Position numbers and translations under genes: made by a program. The notes under the pieces are model-generated. The model did not search any database. It saw nothing but the letters and a program-made list of their open reading frames with translations, and was not told the DNA's origin. From Deltaproteobacteria bacterium (GTDB lineage Bacteria; Desulfobacterota; Desulfobacteria; Desulfobacterales; UBA11574), in assembly GCA_019313505.1 (NCBI GenBank), contig JAFDBA010000026.1:1-17432 (forward strand): 17,432 nt of DNA. The letters run 5' to 3'. Positions 1 through 5,995 of the stretch are shown in pieces (position 1 is the stretch's first letter; each line of letters begins with the position of its first letter).

Positions 1-227
1 GTACCAAAAAATTCATTCATCGACACCTTCAATCGATGAATTTTATTCTTTAGAAATATCAATACTTGGGGTAAAATGCTATTTTAATCATTTAAGCAAA
101 AACTATACCATGAATGGTTGGCAAATAAAATGCTCTATGATATCAAGTTGTTGAATCCTTGAGTAAAATGGCAGGAATGGAAATGATAGTTGACTTGACA
201 GGACAGTTTCTAAATTGTCAAATATTT
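1..227. other. AT-rich region with no recognisable gene
   Basis: No reading frame with recognisable protein content is visible on either strand. The only structure I see is the inverted repeat at 15-41, described separately. The stretch leads up to the hairpin at 228-272, which lies behind the sensor gene. Confidence 0.5.
15..41. terminator. Possible weak bidirectional terminator hairpin
   Basis: ATTCATCGA (15-23) and TCGATGAAT (33-41) form a perfect 9-bp inverted repeat around a 9-base loop. T-rich sequence follows on the plus strand and an interrupted T run follows on the minus strand. It could end the sensor transcript coming from the right or a gene lying to the left. The stem is AT-rich, so this call is tentative. 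Confidence 0.3.
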
Positions 228-272
228 GACGGTCTCGCAAACAGTCTAAATTAGACTTTTTACGAAGCCGTC
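228..272. repeat. Short palindromic element, GACGGTCTCG-type ends
   Basis: This 45-bp imperfect palindrome begins GACGGTCTCG and ends CGAAGCCGTC, with an inner perfect 7-bp stem (AGTCTAA and TTAGACT around one base). The flanking AAATAT bases can also pair. It begins 18 bp past the stop codon of the sensor gene, so in the transcript it would fold as a 3' hairpin and could stabilise or terminate the message. The same end sequence, TTGACGGTCTCG, starts the longer palindrome at 11811, so I read both as members of one repeat family. Confidence 0.6.
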
Positions 273-290
273 ATATTTAAACAGCTCAAC

Positions 291-1475
291 TTACTCGGTA
301 GCTTTATCGATGTCGATTATTTTGCCGTCAAGATAGTCCTTCGTTTCATATCTTGTTATTTTCATAAGTTTCTGAGTTATTTTTCCAAGCTTATCGATCT
401 GTTCTATAATTTTGACAAGTTTGCCTGTTAAAGGATCATTCTCCGATATACCCATTGAAATGAGTTCTGAATATCCAGAAATTGTCATCAATGGTTGGTT
501 CAACTTGTGACAGACTGCCCCAGCCATCTCAATAACGCCCTGAAGTTTTTCACGGTGAAGTCGTTCTGCTTCCGCCCGTTTTCGATCACTTATGTCTTTG
601 GCAATACCTTGTGTACCTATAAAAGTGCTGGAATCAGGCTTTTCTGAAGTATATAGCCCTTCTGCAGCAATAAGGAAATATTCAAAAGAACTTGTGCCTT
701 GATTTTGCCTTAGCAGCCTTACTTCGTAAGATTTTGTGCTTCTTTGCCCGGTTCGCCGCTCATTAATCTTAAGTGCCGCTTTTTCTTTGTCATCAGGGTG
801 AATTATATCCAATAGATATTTGCCTAATAAATCTTCGGGCTGGTATCCGTATTGCTTTACAGAATCACTGATGAAAGTTATACGGCCCCTTGTATCTAAT
901 CGGTATATGATATCAGGAACAGTCCTTATTATGGCATTAAGCTTCTCTTCTGACTTCACAAGCTCCTGTTCTTTTTTTTTGCGCATGGTTATTCCAATAC
1001 CCAAACACCAAATATAATCAAGCTCGCCGTTATCTTTAAACATCTGTCGGCCATGCCACTCTAAAAGCAATTTTCTACCATCTTTTGCTACTACACGACT
1101 TGAGCTTAGAGTCGGGCCTTTCGATTTTATAAGCTGCTTAAGTATTTTGGATACAATCTCTTGATCAGCGGCGGGCACAAAACTTGACAGATAATCTTTT
1201 CCTCTAACTTCATCCATATTATAATCAAGAAAATTGAGCATGGTTGCATTCATCAAAATGGTCTTGCCATCAGGGTTGAGTACAACAATAAAATCCGGAG
1301 AGTTTTTTATAATACTACCAAGAAATCCTTTAAGATTGTATAATTCAGGCAGATTTTGTTTAGCCGCTCCCTTCTCAGGCTCCTTTACCCTTTTTTCTAA
1401 TTCTTCATACATGGGTTTATAAAGCATTTCACCGTGTTCATATTTTTTTATATTAACCGGCAGAATTAGCGACAT
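291..1475 (-). CDS. PAS–PAS–HisKA sensor protein without an ATPase domain
   Basis: This 394-residue, probably cytoplasmic signalling protein shows no membrane segment. A charged coiled stretch (about 20-45) precedes PAS domain 1 (about 50-168) and PAS domain 2 (about 176-300). A HisKA dimerisation segment follows, with His323 in the motif CHKLNQPL. The protein ends 71 residues after this histidine, at DIDKATE, so the catalytic HATPase_c domain (N, G1 and G2 boxes) is absent. It may accept phosphate from another kinase or act as a regulatory dimer; this is inference. The chosen ATG has AAAGG nine bases upstream. Another possible start is the Met at residue 22, where MYEELEKRV resembles the beginning of many PAS proteins in this group. 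The GEMM riboswitch and terminator just upstream suggest c-di-GMP control. A response regulator is not visible in the window. Confidence 0.8.
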   Translation of the reverse strand: MSLILPVNIKKYEHGEMLYKPMYEELEKRVKEPEKGAAKQNLPELYNLKGFLGSIIKNSPDFIVVLNPDGKTILMNATMLNFLDYNMDEVRGKDYLSSFVPAADQEIVSKILKQLIKSKGPTLSSSRVVAKDGRKLLLEWHGRQMFKDNGELDYIWCLGIGITMRKKKEQELVKSEEKLNAIIRTVPDIIYRLDTRGRITFISDSVKQYGYQPEDLLGKYLLDIIHPDDKEKAALKINERRTGQRSTKSYEVRLLRQNQGTSSFEYFLIAAEGLYTSEKPDSSTFIGTQGIAKDISDRKRAEAERLHREKLQGVIEMAGAVCHKLNQPLMTISGYSELISMGISENDPLTGKLVKIIEQIDKLGKITQKLMKITRYETKDYLDGKIIDIDKATE

Positions 1476-1512
1476 TGTTAAAAACCTTTATATAGTCTCC
1501 CTTTTGCGTTTT

Positions 1513-1551
1513 GAAAAACAAAGCCCGCTTCCAAAAAGAAGAAGCGGGCTT
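1513..1551 (-). terminator. Intrinsic terminator of the riboswitch expression platform
   Basis: AAGCCCGCTTC and GAAGCGGGCTT form a perfect 11-bp GC-rich stem (1521-1551) with a 9-base loop. In the minus-strand transcript it is followed by TGTTTTTC. It lies directly after the riboswitch aptamer and 38 bases before the sensor start codon, the arrangement expected for ligand-controlled transcription termination. It would also end any transcript from the small secreted-protein gene upstream. Confidence 0.85.
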
Positions 1552-1560
1552 CAATTTATT

Positions 1561-1652
1561 TAGCGTAGTAACCCCGTTATCTTATCCGCTTAAAACGGAC
1601 TTAGATCGGAAGCTTTGCGTCCCAACCTTTCGGAAGGTTTGCCCTTCAGCAA
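1561..1652 (-). ncRNA. Cyclic di-GMP-I (GEMM) riboswitch aptamer
   Basis: Read on the minus strand, the conserved landmarks of the GEMM-I aptamer appear in order. They are GGGCAAACC, a short P2 hairpin closed by CGAAAG, then GGGACGCAAAGC, then a second hairpin (GTCCG pairing with CGGAT), and finally GGGGTTAC. These match the known class I core closely. By eye, the G of GGGCAAACC that aligns with ligand-contacting G20 of the Vibrio Vc2 aptamer is kept, which points to c-di-GMP rather than the cGAMP-binding variant. A terminator follows immediately and the PAS/HisKA gene lies downstream. The ends of the closing stem are approximate. No clear sigma-70 promoter was found in the 85 bases upstream, so the RNA may be read through from the preceding gene. 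Confidence 0.92.
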
Positions 1653-1734
1653 AATGCAAAATGAGTAAATTTGTATTAATTAATATATCGGCAGTTTTAA
1701 AGAAATCCTTGAGGTTTATTTATTTTTCGTGGTT

Positions 1735-2031
1735 CTATTTCCCAGGCATGCCGGGCATCATCGGCATAGACATCATTTGTGCCGGTATCAAAACCCAGAC
1801 GAGCCCTTTGTCTTTTCGAAAAATTGTGATATGTTTCTGTCCTCCCATCATCATTTCCTGTCTGAAGTTGCCCCCTTTAAAAAACATTTTTCCATTGATC
1901 TCTCCCATGGGCAATTTATTAACCATATCGGCAGAAAAATCCACTGCATTACTTGACCCTGAAAAAGCCGGTACAGTTAAAAAAAGTATCACCATAAACA
2001 GACCGAGCCGTAACACAATTTTCTTCGCCAT
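1735..2031 (-). CDS. Short exported protein, N-terminal part resembles DUF4412
   Basis: This 98-residue protein starts with a signal peptide: basic MAKKIVLR, a hydrophobic core to about residue 22, and a likely cleavage near AFSGSSNA. The mature part (FSADMV, GKMFFKGGNFRQEM, ITIFRKDKGLVWVLIP) resembles the beginning of DUF4412, periplasmic LolA-like proteins. As I recall them, those are usually around twice this length. Here the protein stops soon after the WVLIP strand with a Met/Pro-rich end, MSMPMMPGMPGK, so it looks like a shortened member. I found no continuation in other frames downstream. A perfect AGGAGG lies 6 bases before the ATG. It starts about 40 bp after the ribosomal cluster terminator, so expression may depend on read-through or on a promoter I could not see. 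Confidence 0.65.
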   Translation of the reverse strand: MAKKIVLRLGLFMVILFLTVPAFSGSSNAVDFSADMVNKLPMGEINGKMFFKGGNFRQEMMMGGQKHITIFRKDKGLVWVLIPAQMMSMPMMPGMPGK

Positions 2032-2069
2032 ATTTTCCCTCCTTGCATTTAAGTTAAGAGTTTAGTCAC

Positions 2070-2100
2070 AAAAAAAGGCCCTGTCTTTTCAGGCAGGGCC
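2070..2100 (-). terminator. Terminator of the ribosomal protein cluster
   Basis: The stem GGCCCTGTCT / AGGCAGGGCC (2077-2100, one G-T wobble, TTTC loop) is followed on the minus strand by seven T residues. It lies 28 bp past the rplQ stop codon. An A run on one side and TTTT on the other could make it work in both directions, but no plus-strand gene is visible to need it. Confidence 0.9.
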
Positions 2101-2127
2101 TTTTGATTTTGAGATTGAAAGAACAGG

Positions 2128-2766
2128 TTATTCTTTCACTTCGGGATCTTCGACGTCATCTTCAGCCTTTTTAGCTTCAGATTCTTTGGATTCAGTAGTC
2201 GATTCGGTTTTTACCTCTACTTCTTTTTCTTCAGCCATATCCTCTTCTTTATCGAGTATGACTTTTTTCTCTTCAGCCGCTTCTTCTTCCGATGTAGTTT
2301 CTTTCTTCTCTTCCGTTTTCTTTTCTTCAGCTTCTTTCTTTTCGACAACCTGTTTTTTCTCTACAGAAACTTTGGCTTTCTTTTCTTTCTTTTTTTTCTT
2401 TTTCCCTTCTTCGGAATAAATCAGCTCTATCAAGGAAATCGGTGCTGCATCCCCAGGCCGTCTCCCCAGTTTAACAATCCTGGTATAACCTCCGGACACG
2501 GAGCCGTATCTTTCAACAGCTTCCGCAAACAGCTTATAAACCACTTTCTTTTCCCTTATGATTGAAAGCGCCTGACGCCTTGCATGAACATCACCGCGTT
2601 TTGCCAGCGTAATCAAGTTATCGGCCCATCGCCTTAATTCCTTTGCTTTGACATCAGTTGTACGGATACGCTCATGTTTAAAAAGAGAGGTAACCATATT
2701 CCTGAACATGGCAGTCCTGTGACTACTCGTTCTATTTAATTTTAAACCGGCTTTTCGATGTCTCAT
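2128..2766 (-). CDS. rplQ: Ribosomal protein L17 (bL17) with long charged tail
   Basis: L17 is a large-subunit protein that binds 23S rRNA near the exit side of the ribosome. Residues 1-118 are a normal L17 core, from MRHRKAGLKLNR through FKHERIRTT to SLIELIY. Residues 119-212 are an added tail made almost only of Lys, Glu, Ser, Thr, Val and Ala, beginning with a poly-Lys stretch and becoming more acidic towards the end. It is probably disordered. The usual bacterial protein is about 115-130 residues, so the tail nearly doubles its size. The coding strand of the tail is strongly purine-rich with long A runs. This is the last gene of the cluster, 8 bp after rpoA and before a strong terminator. 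Confidence 0.96.
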   Translation of the reverse strand: MRHRKAGLKLNRTSSHRTAMFRNMVTSLFKHERIRTTDVKAKELRRWADNLITLAKRGDVHARRQALSIIREKKVVYKLFAEAVERYGSVSGGYTRIVKLGRRPGDAAPISLIELIYSEEGKKKKKKEKKAKVSVEKKQVVEKKEAEEKKTEEKKETTSEEEAAEEKKVILDKEEDMAEEKEVEVKTESTTESKESEAKKAEDDVEDPEVKE

Positions 2767-2774
2767 GGAACAAA

Positions 2775-3797
2775 CTACTCTCCTTCCTCTATATCTTCCT
2801 CAGGTGGTTCAAATCCTTCCAACTTCATTCCAAGAGAAAGATCCATTTCACTTAAAACTTCTTTAATCTCATTTAGAGATTTTCTTCCAAAGTTTTTGGT
2901 TTTTAGCATCTCTGACTCGGTTTTGCTTACCAATTGATATATTTTGACTATACTGGCATTCTTAAGACAGTTTGCACTGCGCACGGAAAGTTCAAGTTCT
3001 TCAACGCTTTTATAAAGATTCTCATTAAATTTAATCTTTTCCTTTTCTTCGACTTTTTTCTCAGGTTCCGGCTCAATATCTTCGTCAAAATTAATAAAAT
3101 TGGTCATCTGCTCCTTTAGAATCTTGGCAGCATATGCAACCGCGTCCTCGGGCAAGATACTCCCGTCCGTCCAAACCTCTAAGGTAAGTTTGTCATAGTC
3201 GGTTTTCTGGCCGACACGAGCATTTCCCACCACATAGGTCACACGTTTAATAGGCGAGAAAACCGCATCTATCGGTATTGTTCCTAAAGGTGCGTCTTCG
3301 TCTTTGTTTGCTTCGGATAAAGAATACCCTTTGTCTGTTTTGACGGTCATGGTCATCTTCAATTTTGCTTTATCCGATAGTGTTGCAATATGATGATCAG
3401 AATTTATCACCTCACATCTTCCGTCATCGCTGATTATATCAGCTGCAGTAACTTCACCTTCTCCTTCTGCTTCGATACGTACTGTTTTCGGTTCAGGATC
3501 GGAAAGCTTAAAGCGCACCTCTTTTAAATTGAGGATGATTTCAGACATATCTTCGTATATGCCTTGAATAACACTGAATTCATGCATAACATCATCAATC
3601 TTTATGGATACAATAGCAGCTCCATATAGAGAAGAAAGTATGATCCTCCTTAAAGAATTCCCAATTGTTATGCCAAATCCCCTTTCAAGAGGTTCACAAA
3701 CGAACTTGCCGTAAGAGGGCTTACTGGTTACCTGAACCTTTTCCGGCTTTATCATCTTTTGCCAGTTCATACACATGAGCTCATTCGATGACATCAT
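2775..3797 (-). CDS. rpoA: RNA polymerase alpha subunit
   Basis: Alpha dimerises through its N-terminal domain to begin RNA polymerase assembly, and contacts UP elements and activators through its C-terminal domain. The 340-residue protein has the expected N-terminal domain (about 1-235, with CEPLERGFGITIGNSLRRIILSS), an acidic Glu/Lys-rich linker, and a C-terminal domain (about 262-330). ELSVRSANCLKN is present, and Arg273 aligns with the DNA-contacting Arg265 of E. coli. It ends in an acidic EEDIEEGE tail. Two adjacent ATG codons begin the gene; GGAG lies 5 bases before the first and 8 before the second (3794), so either could be used. The 105-bp leader carries a hairpin and heptad repeats. 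Confidence 0.97.
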   Translation of the reverse strand: MMSSNELMCMNWQKMIKPEKVQVTSKPSYGKFVCEPLERGFGITIGNSLRRIILSSLYGAAIVSIKIDDVMHEFSVIQGIYEDMSEIILNLKEVRFKLSDPEPKTVRIEAEGEGEVTAADIISDDGRCEVINSDHHIATLSDKAKLKMTMTVKTDKGYSLSEANKDEDAPLGTIPIDAVFSPIKRVTYVVGNARVGQKTDYDKLTLEVWTDGSILPEDAVAYAAKILKEQMTNFINFDEDIEPEPEKKVEEKEKIKFNENLYKSVEELELSVRSANCLKNASIVKIYQLVSKTESEMLKTKNFGRKSLNEIKEVLSEMDLSLGMKLEGFEPPEEDIEEGE

Positions 3798-3855
3798 TAT
3801 ATCTCCAATTTTGTTCTCAAAGGATGATCAGAAAAATATGTTAAAAGCGATATTG

Positions 3856-3883
3856 GGTGTGTGATTATCTCACATTCAACACC
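3856..3883 (-). other. Hairpin in the rpsD–rpoA spacer
   Basis: GGTG, then TGTGA and TCACA around a 5-base loop, then CACC form a two-part stem with a one-sided 5-base bulge. No T run follows, so it is not a simple terminator. It overlaps the heptad array in the same spacer and may be partly a by-product of that repeat. Confidence 0.4.
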
Positions 3884-3901
3884 TCATATCCCGGATCTAA
3901 C
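3867..3901. repeat. Heptad repeat array, rpsD–rpoA spacer (5 units)
   Basis: Read on the minus strand directly after the rpsD stop codon, five 7-base units follow in register: GTTAGAT, CCGGGAT, then ATGAGGT, GTTGAAT, then GTGAGAT. All five end in T, four of them in AT, and the first two resemble GTTAGAT and ACCGGAT in the infA–rpmJ array. The units are degenerate, not identical. Confidence 0.55.
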
Positions 3902-3902
3902 T

Positions 3903-4532
3903 TTACTTGGAATAAAGCTCAACTATAAGTTGCTCCTGAATGGGAGTTGTTATATCTTCGCGAGTGGGGAAACCTTTTACAATCCCTTTTAAGTTCTCTT
4001 TTTCCAAATCAAGCCACTGTGGGATACCTCTCCGCACCACAACATCGAGGGAATCTGTTATTGCTTGAATCTTACGGCTTTTTTCTCGAACTTCGACCAC
4101 ATCGCCTATTTTGATAAGGTATGATGAGATATTTACTTTTCTGCCGTTAACAAGAAAGTGATTGTGTCCAACAAAATGGCGACCTTGAGTACGAGAATTA
4201 ACAAAGCCCATACGATAAACTACATTATCAATCCTGCGCTCCAGCATTACCAGTAAATTTGTTCCGGTTATACCTCTCTGTTTATCTGCTCTCTTGAAAA
4301 ACAGATGAAACTGCTTTTCTGAAAGCCCATACATTCGTTTTACCTTCTGTTTTTCTCTTAGCTGAATCCCGTAGTCCGAAATTTTTCTTCCACGGCGCTG
4401 ACCGTGCTGACCCGGCGGATAACTACGTCTATCAAAAGCACACTTGTCGGAATAACAACGATCTCCTTTAAGAAACATTTTCAAGTTTTCGCGCCGGCAT
4501 AGCCGGCATACCGAACCTATATATCGTGCCAA
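3903..4532 (-). CDS. rpsD: Ribosomal protein S4 (uS4), zinc-binding form
   Basis: S4 is a primary 16S rRNA-binding protein that starts small-subunit assembly; in E. coli it also represses the alpha operon. The 209-residue length is normal. Cys9, Cys12, Cys26 and Cys31 form the four-cysteine zinc site of the C+ type. The S4 RNA-binding domain follows from about residue 98 (LERRIDNVVYRMGF, then HNHFLVNGRKVNI). It is preceded by a 190-bp spacer after rpsK containing a heptad array. A poorly placed CCCCC-rich stretch lies just before the ATG on the plus strand, which gives the coding strand GGGGG as ribosome binding sequence. Confidence 0.98.
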   Translation of the reverse strand: MARYIGSVCRLCRRENLKMFLKGDRCYSDKCAFDRRSYPPGQHGQRRGRKISDYGIQLREKQKVKRMYGLSEKQFHLFFKRADKQRGITGTNLLVMLERRIDNVVYRMGFVNSRTQGRHFVGHNHFLVNGRKVNISSYLIKIGDVVEVREKSRKIQAITDSLDVVVRRGIPQWLDLEKENLKGIVKGFPTREDITTPIQEQLIVELYSK

Positions 4533-4669
4533 GTATTCCCCCCTAGTTTCTTATTTATAAAATTTGTGATTTTTGTGGCAAAATTTTCTAAAAATTATGA
4601 TTCCCTTATCGAAAACAATTGAATAGTTATGGACTTCCTATGATTTTATTTTTGCAAACCAAAATAATG

Positions 4670-4680
4670 GAGCAAAGCAA
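4670..4680. repeat. GAGCAAAGCAA, shared with another spacer
   Basis: This 11-base word also occurs at 16904-16914 in the rpsJ–rplC spacer. Both copies lie in long spacers of the same cluster in the same orientation. Eleven bases in a 17-kb window could still be coincidence. Confidence 0.3.
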
Positions 4681-4683
4681 CCA

Positions 4684-4726
4684 TATTAAATAGTCAATCT
4701 TCAATAATCAATATTCAATTATTCAA
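4684..4726. repeat. Heptad repeat array, rpsK–rpsD spacer (about 6 units)
   Basis: Read on the minus strand from the rpsK stop codon, units of the form NNATTGA repeat every 7 bases: TAATTGA, ATATTGA, TTATTGA, then AGATTGA, CTATTTA. The same ATTGA consensus appears in the arrays at 8041-8081 and 10343-10389, which are in distant spacers. The remaining AT-rich part of this 190-bp spacer (4533-4669) shows nothing I recognise. Confidence 0.65.
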
Positions 4727-5112
4727 ACCCTACGTCGTTTTGGCGGCCGACAGCCATTATGCGGTATGGGTGTTACATCTTTAATCATCACAATATTGAA
4801 TCCTGCGGCCTGTAACGATCGAAGGGCTGATTCTCTACCAGATCCAGGGCCCTTGACATACACCTCAACATTTTTCATCCCATGCTCCATTGCCTTTTTT
4901 GCAGCATCTTCCGCCGCAAGCTGGGCAGCAAATGGAGTACTCTTTCGTGACCCCTTAAAGCCCTGAACACCAGGACTAGACCAGGCAATAACATTACCGG
5001 CAGGATCTGTAATTGTAACGATTGTATTGTTAAAAGTCGACTGGATATGTACAACACCGGTCGATATATTCTTCTTTTCTCTTTTTTTAGTCCGGATTTT
5101 CTTTTTCGCCAT
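4723..5112 (-). CDS. rpsK: Ribosomal protein S11 (uS11)
   Basis: S11 is part of the small-subunit platform and helps form the mRNA exit and E-site region. Its 129 residues match the family. VHIQSTFNNTIVTITDPAGN is the typical opening of the fold, and the C-terminus PHNGCRPPKRRRV carries the Asn-Gly pair known to form isoaspartate in E. coli S11. It lies 26 bp after rpsM. The stop codon is inside the first unit of the heptad array that follows. Confidence 0.98.
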   Translation of the reverse strand: MAKKKIRTKKREKKNISTGVVHIQSTFNNTIVTITDPAGNVIAWSSPGVQGFKGSRKSTPFAAQLAAEDAAKKAMEHGMKNVEVYVKGPGSGRESALRSLQAAGFNIVMIKDVTPIPHNGCRPPKRRRV

Positions 5113-5138
5113 GTATTACGCCTCTACCTTCTCCTTGT

Positions 5139-5522
5139 TTACTTCTTTTTAATTCCGCCTCTCTTCTTTATAGCAGACCTTTTAGGTCCTTTTCGCGTGC
5201 GTGCATTTGTACTTGTGCGCTGTCCCCTCACTGGAAGTGATTTCCGGTGGCGAAGCCCGCGATAAGAGCCCAAATCCATCAATCTCTTGATATTTATAGA
5301 AACTTCTGTACGAAGTTCTCCTTCAACTTTGCATTCTCCGTCAATCGCCTTGCGGATTCTATTAACATCAGATTCTGATAAATCATCTGTCTTGATATTC
5401 GGATCAATATTAAGCTTATGGAGTATTCGTTTTGATATGTTAGGACCTATACCGTAAATATATGTCAGTCCTACCTCAACCCGCTTACTCCTCGGTAAAT
5501 CAACACCCGCAATTCTGGCCAA
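5139..5522 (-). CDS. rpsM: Ribosomal protein S13 (uS13), TTG start
   Basis: S13 sits in the small-subunit head and contacts L5 across the subunit bridge and the P-site tRNA through its basic tail. The 127 residues cover the usual fold (MARIAGVDLPRSKRVEVGLTY, GIG helix-hairpin region) and the tail GQRTSTNARTRKGPKRS. The only sensible start is TTG at 5522-5520. The codon two before it in frame is a stop, and a perfect AGGAGG (5530-5535) lies 7 bases upstream, directly touching the rpmJ stop codon. The strong ribosome binding site probably offsets the weak start codon. Confidence 0.97.
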   Translation of the reverse strand: MARIAGVDLPRSKRVEVGLTYIYGIGPNISKRILHKLNIDPNIKTDDLSESDVNRIRKAIDGECKVEGELRTEVSINIKRLMDLGSYRGLRHRKSLPVRGQRTSTNARTRKGPKRSAIKKRGGIKKK

Positions 5523-5529
5523 AGCTTAT

Positions 5530-5535
5530 CCTCCT
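5530..5535 (-). promoter_or_regulatory. Perfect Shine-Dalgarno for the rpsM TTG start
   Basis: AGGAGG abuts the rpmJ stop codon and lies 7 bases before the TTG start of rpsM. It decides the rpsM start, because no ATG or GTG is available in frame between the preceding stop and the first conserved residues. Confidence 0.85.
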
Positions 5536-5649
5536 TTATCCTTGCCTCTGTTTGTGTCGCTTATTTTCGCAGATAACCCTGACAACCCCTTTTCTGCGAA
5601 CTATTTTACACTTGGCGCATATCTTCTTAACTGATGACCTGACTTTCAT
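5536..5649 (-). CDS. rpmJ: Ribosomal protein L36 (bL36), zinc-binding form
   Basis: L36 is the smallest large-subunit protein; it helps organise 23S rRNA near domains II and VI. The 37-residue product begins MKVRSSVKKIC and carries Cys11, Cys14, Cys27 and His32, the CxxC…C…H zinc ribbon of the C+ form. The ATG has AAGGAG 8 bases upstream, and the gene ends with TAA 13 bp before rpsM. It lies between infA and rpsM, the normal place for rpmJ. Its leader is the 12-unit heptad array. Confidence 0.96.
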   Translation of the reverse strand: MKVRSSVKKICAKCKIVRRKGVVRVICENKRHKQRQG

Positions 5650-5664
5650 ACAATGTACTCCTTT

Positions 5665-5748
5665 TATTCAATACCTGATTCCGGATTCTTGATACTTGAT
5701 AACTACTTAATTTATCTAACATCCGGTATCCAGCATGGAACATCCAGC
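5665..5748. repeat. Heptad repeat array, infA–rpmJ spacer (12 units)
   Basis: This is the longest array in the window: 84 bases, exactly twelve 7-base units, filling almost all of the infA–rpmJ spacer. On the minus strand it starts at the infA stop codon with GCTGGAT, GTTCCAT, then GCTGGAT, ACCGGAT, then GTTAGAT. It then shifts to a second unit type: TCAAGTA, TCAAGAA, then TCCGGAA, TCAGGTA. The register is kept through the change. Confidence 0.75.
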
Positions 5749-5966
5749 TATTTTGATCTGTATGTTATTCTGCCGCGGGACAGATCATAGGGTGAAAGTT
5801 CAACCGTAACTTTATCCCCGGGAAGAATTTTAATAAAATGCATACGCATTTTTCCAGAAATATGTGCAAGCACCTGGTGCTTATTTTCCAGTTCTACCTT
5901 GAACATTGCATTGGGCAGTGTCTTAAGCACCGTGCCCTCAACCTTAATCGCCTCTTCCTTTGCCAT
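5748..5966 (-). CDS. infA: Translation initiation factor IF-1
   Basis: IF-1 binds the A site of the 30S subunit during initiation and assists IF-2 and IF-3. The 72-residue protein is a single OB/S1-like domain of normal length, with EGTVLKTLPNAMFKVELENKH, AHISGKMR, LPGDKVTVELSPYDLSRGRI and the C-terminal YR motif. It follows secY after 29 bp. GGGGGA lies about 9 bases before the ATG. Confidence 0.97.
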   Translation of the reverse strand: MAKEEAIKVEGTVLKTLPNAMFKVELENKHQVLAHISGKMRMHFIKILPGDKVTVELSPYDLSRGRITYRSK

Positions 5967-5995
5967 ATTATTGTATCCCCCGTCGGCACTTCATT

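Noticed and set aside
194..222. TTGACA at 194 considered as a plus-strand promoter
   Set aside because: No good -10 box lies at the right spacing and no plus-strand gene follows.
1511..2065. A 184-codon open frame on the plus strand
   Set aside because: It runs through the terminator and riboswitch and opposite the small secreted-protein gene; its translation looks like random Phe/Ile/Ser-rich sequence.
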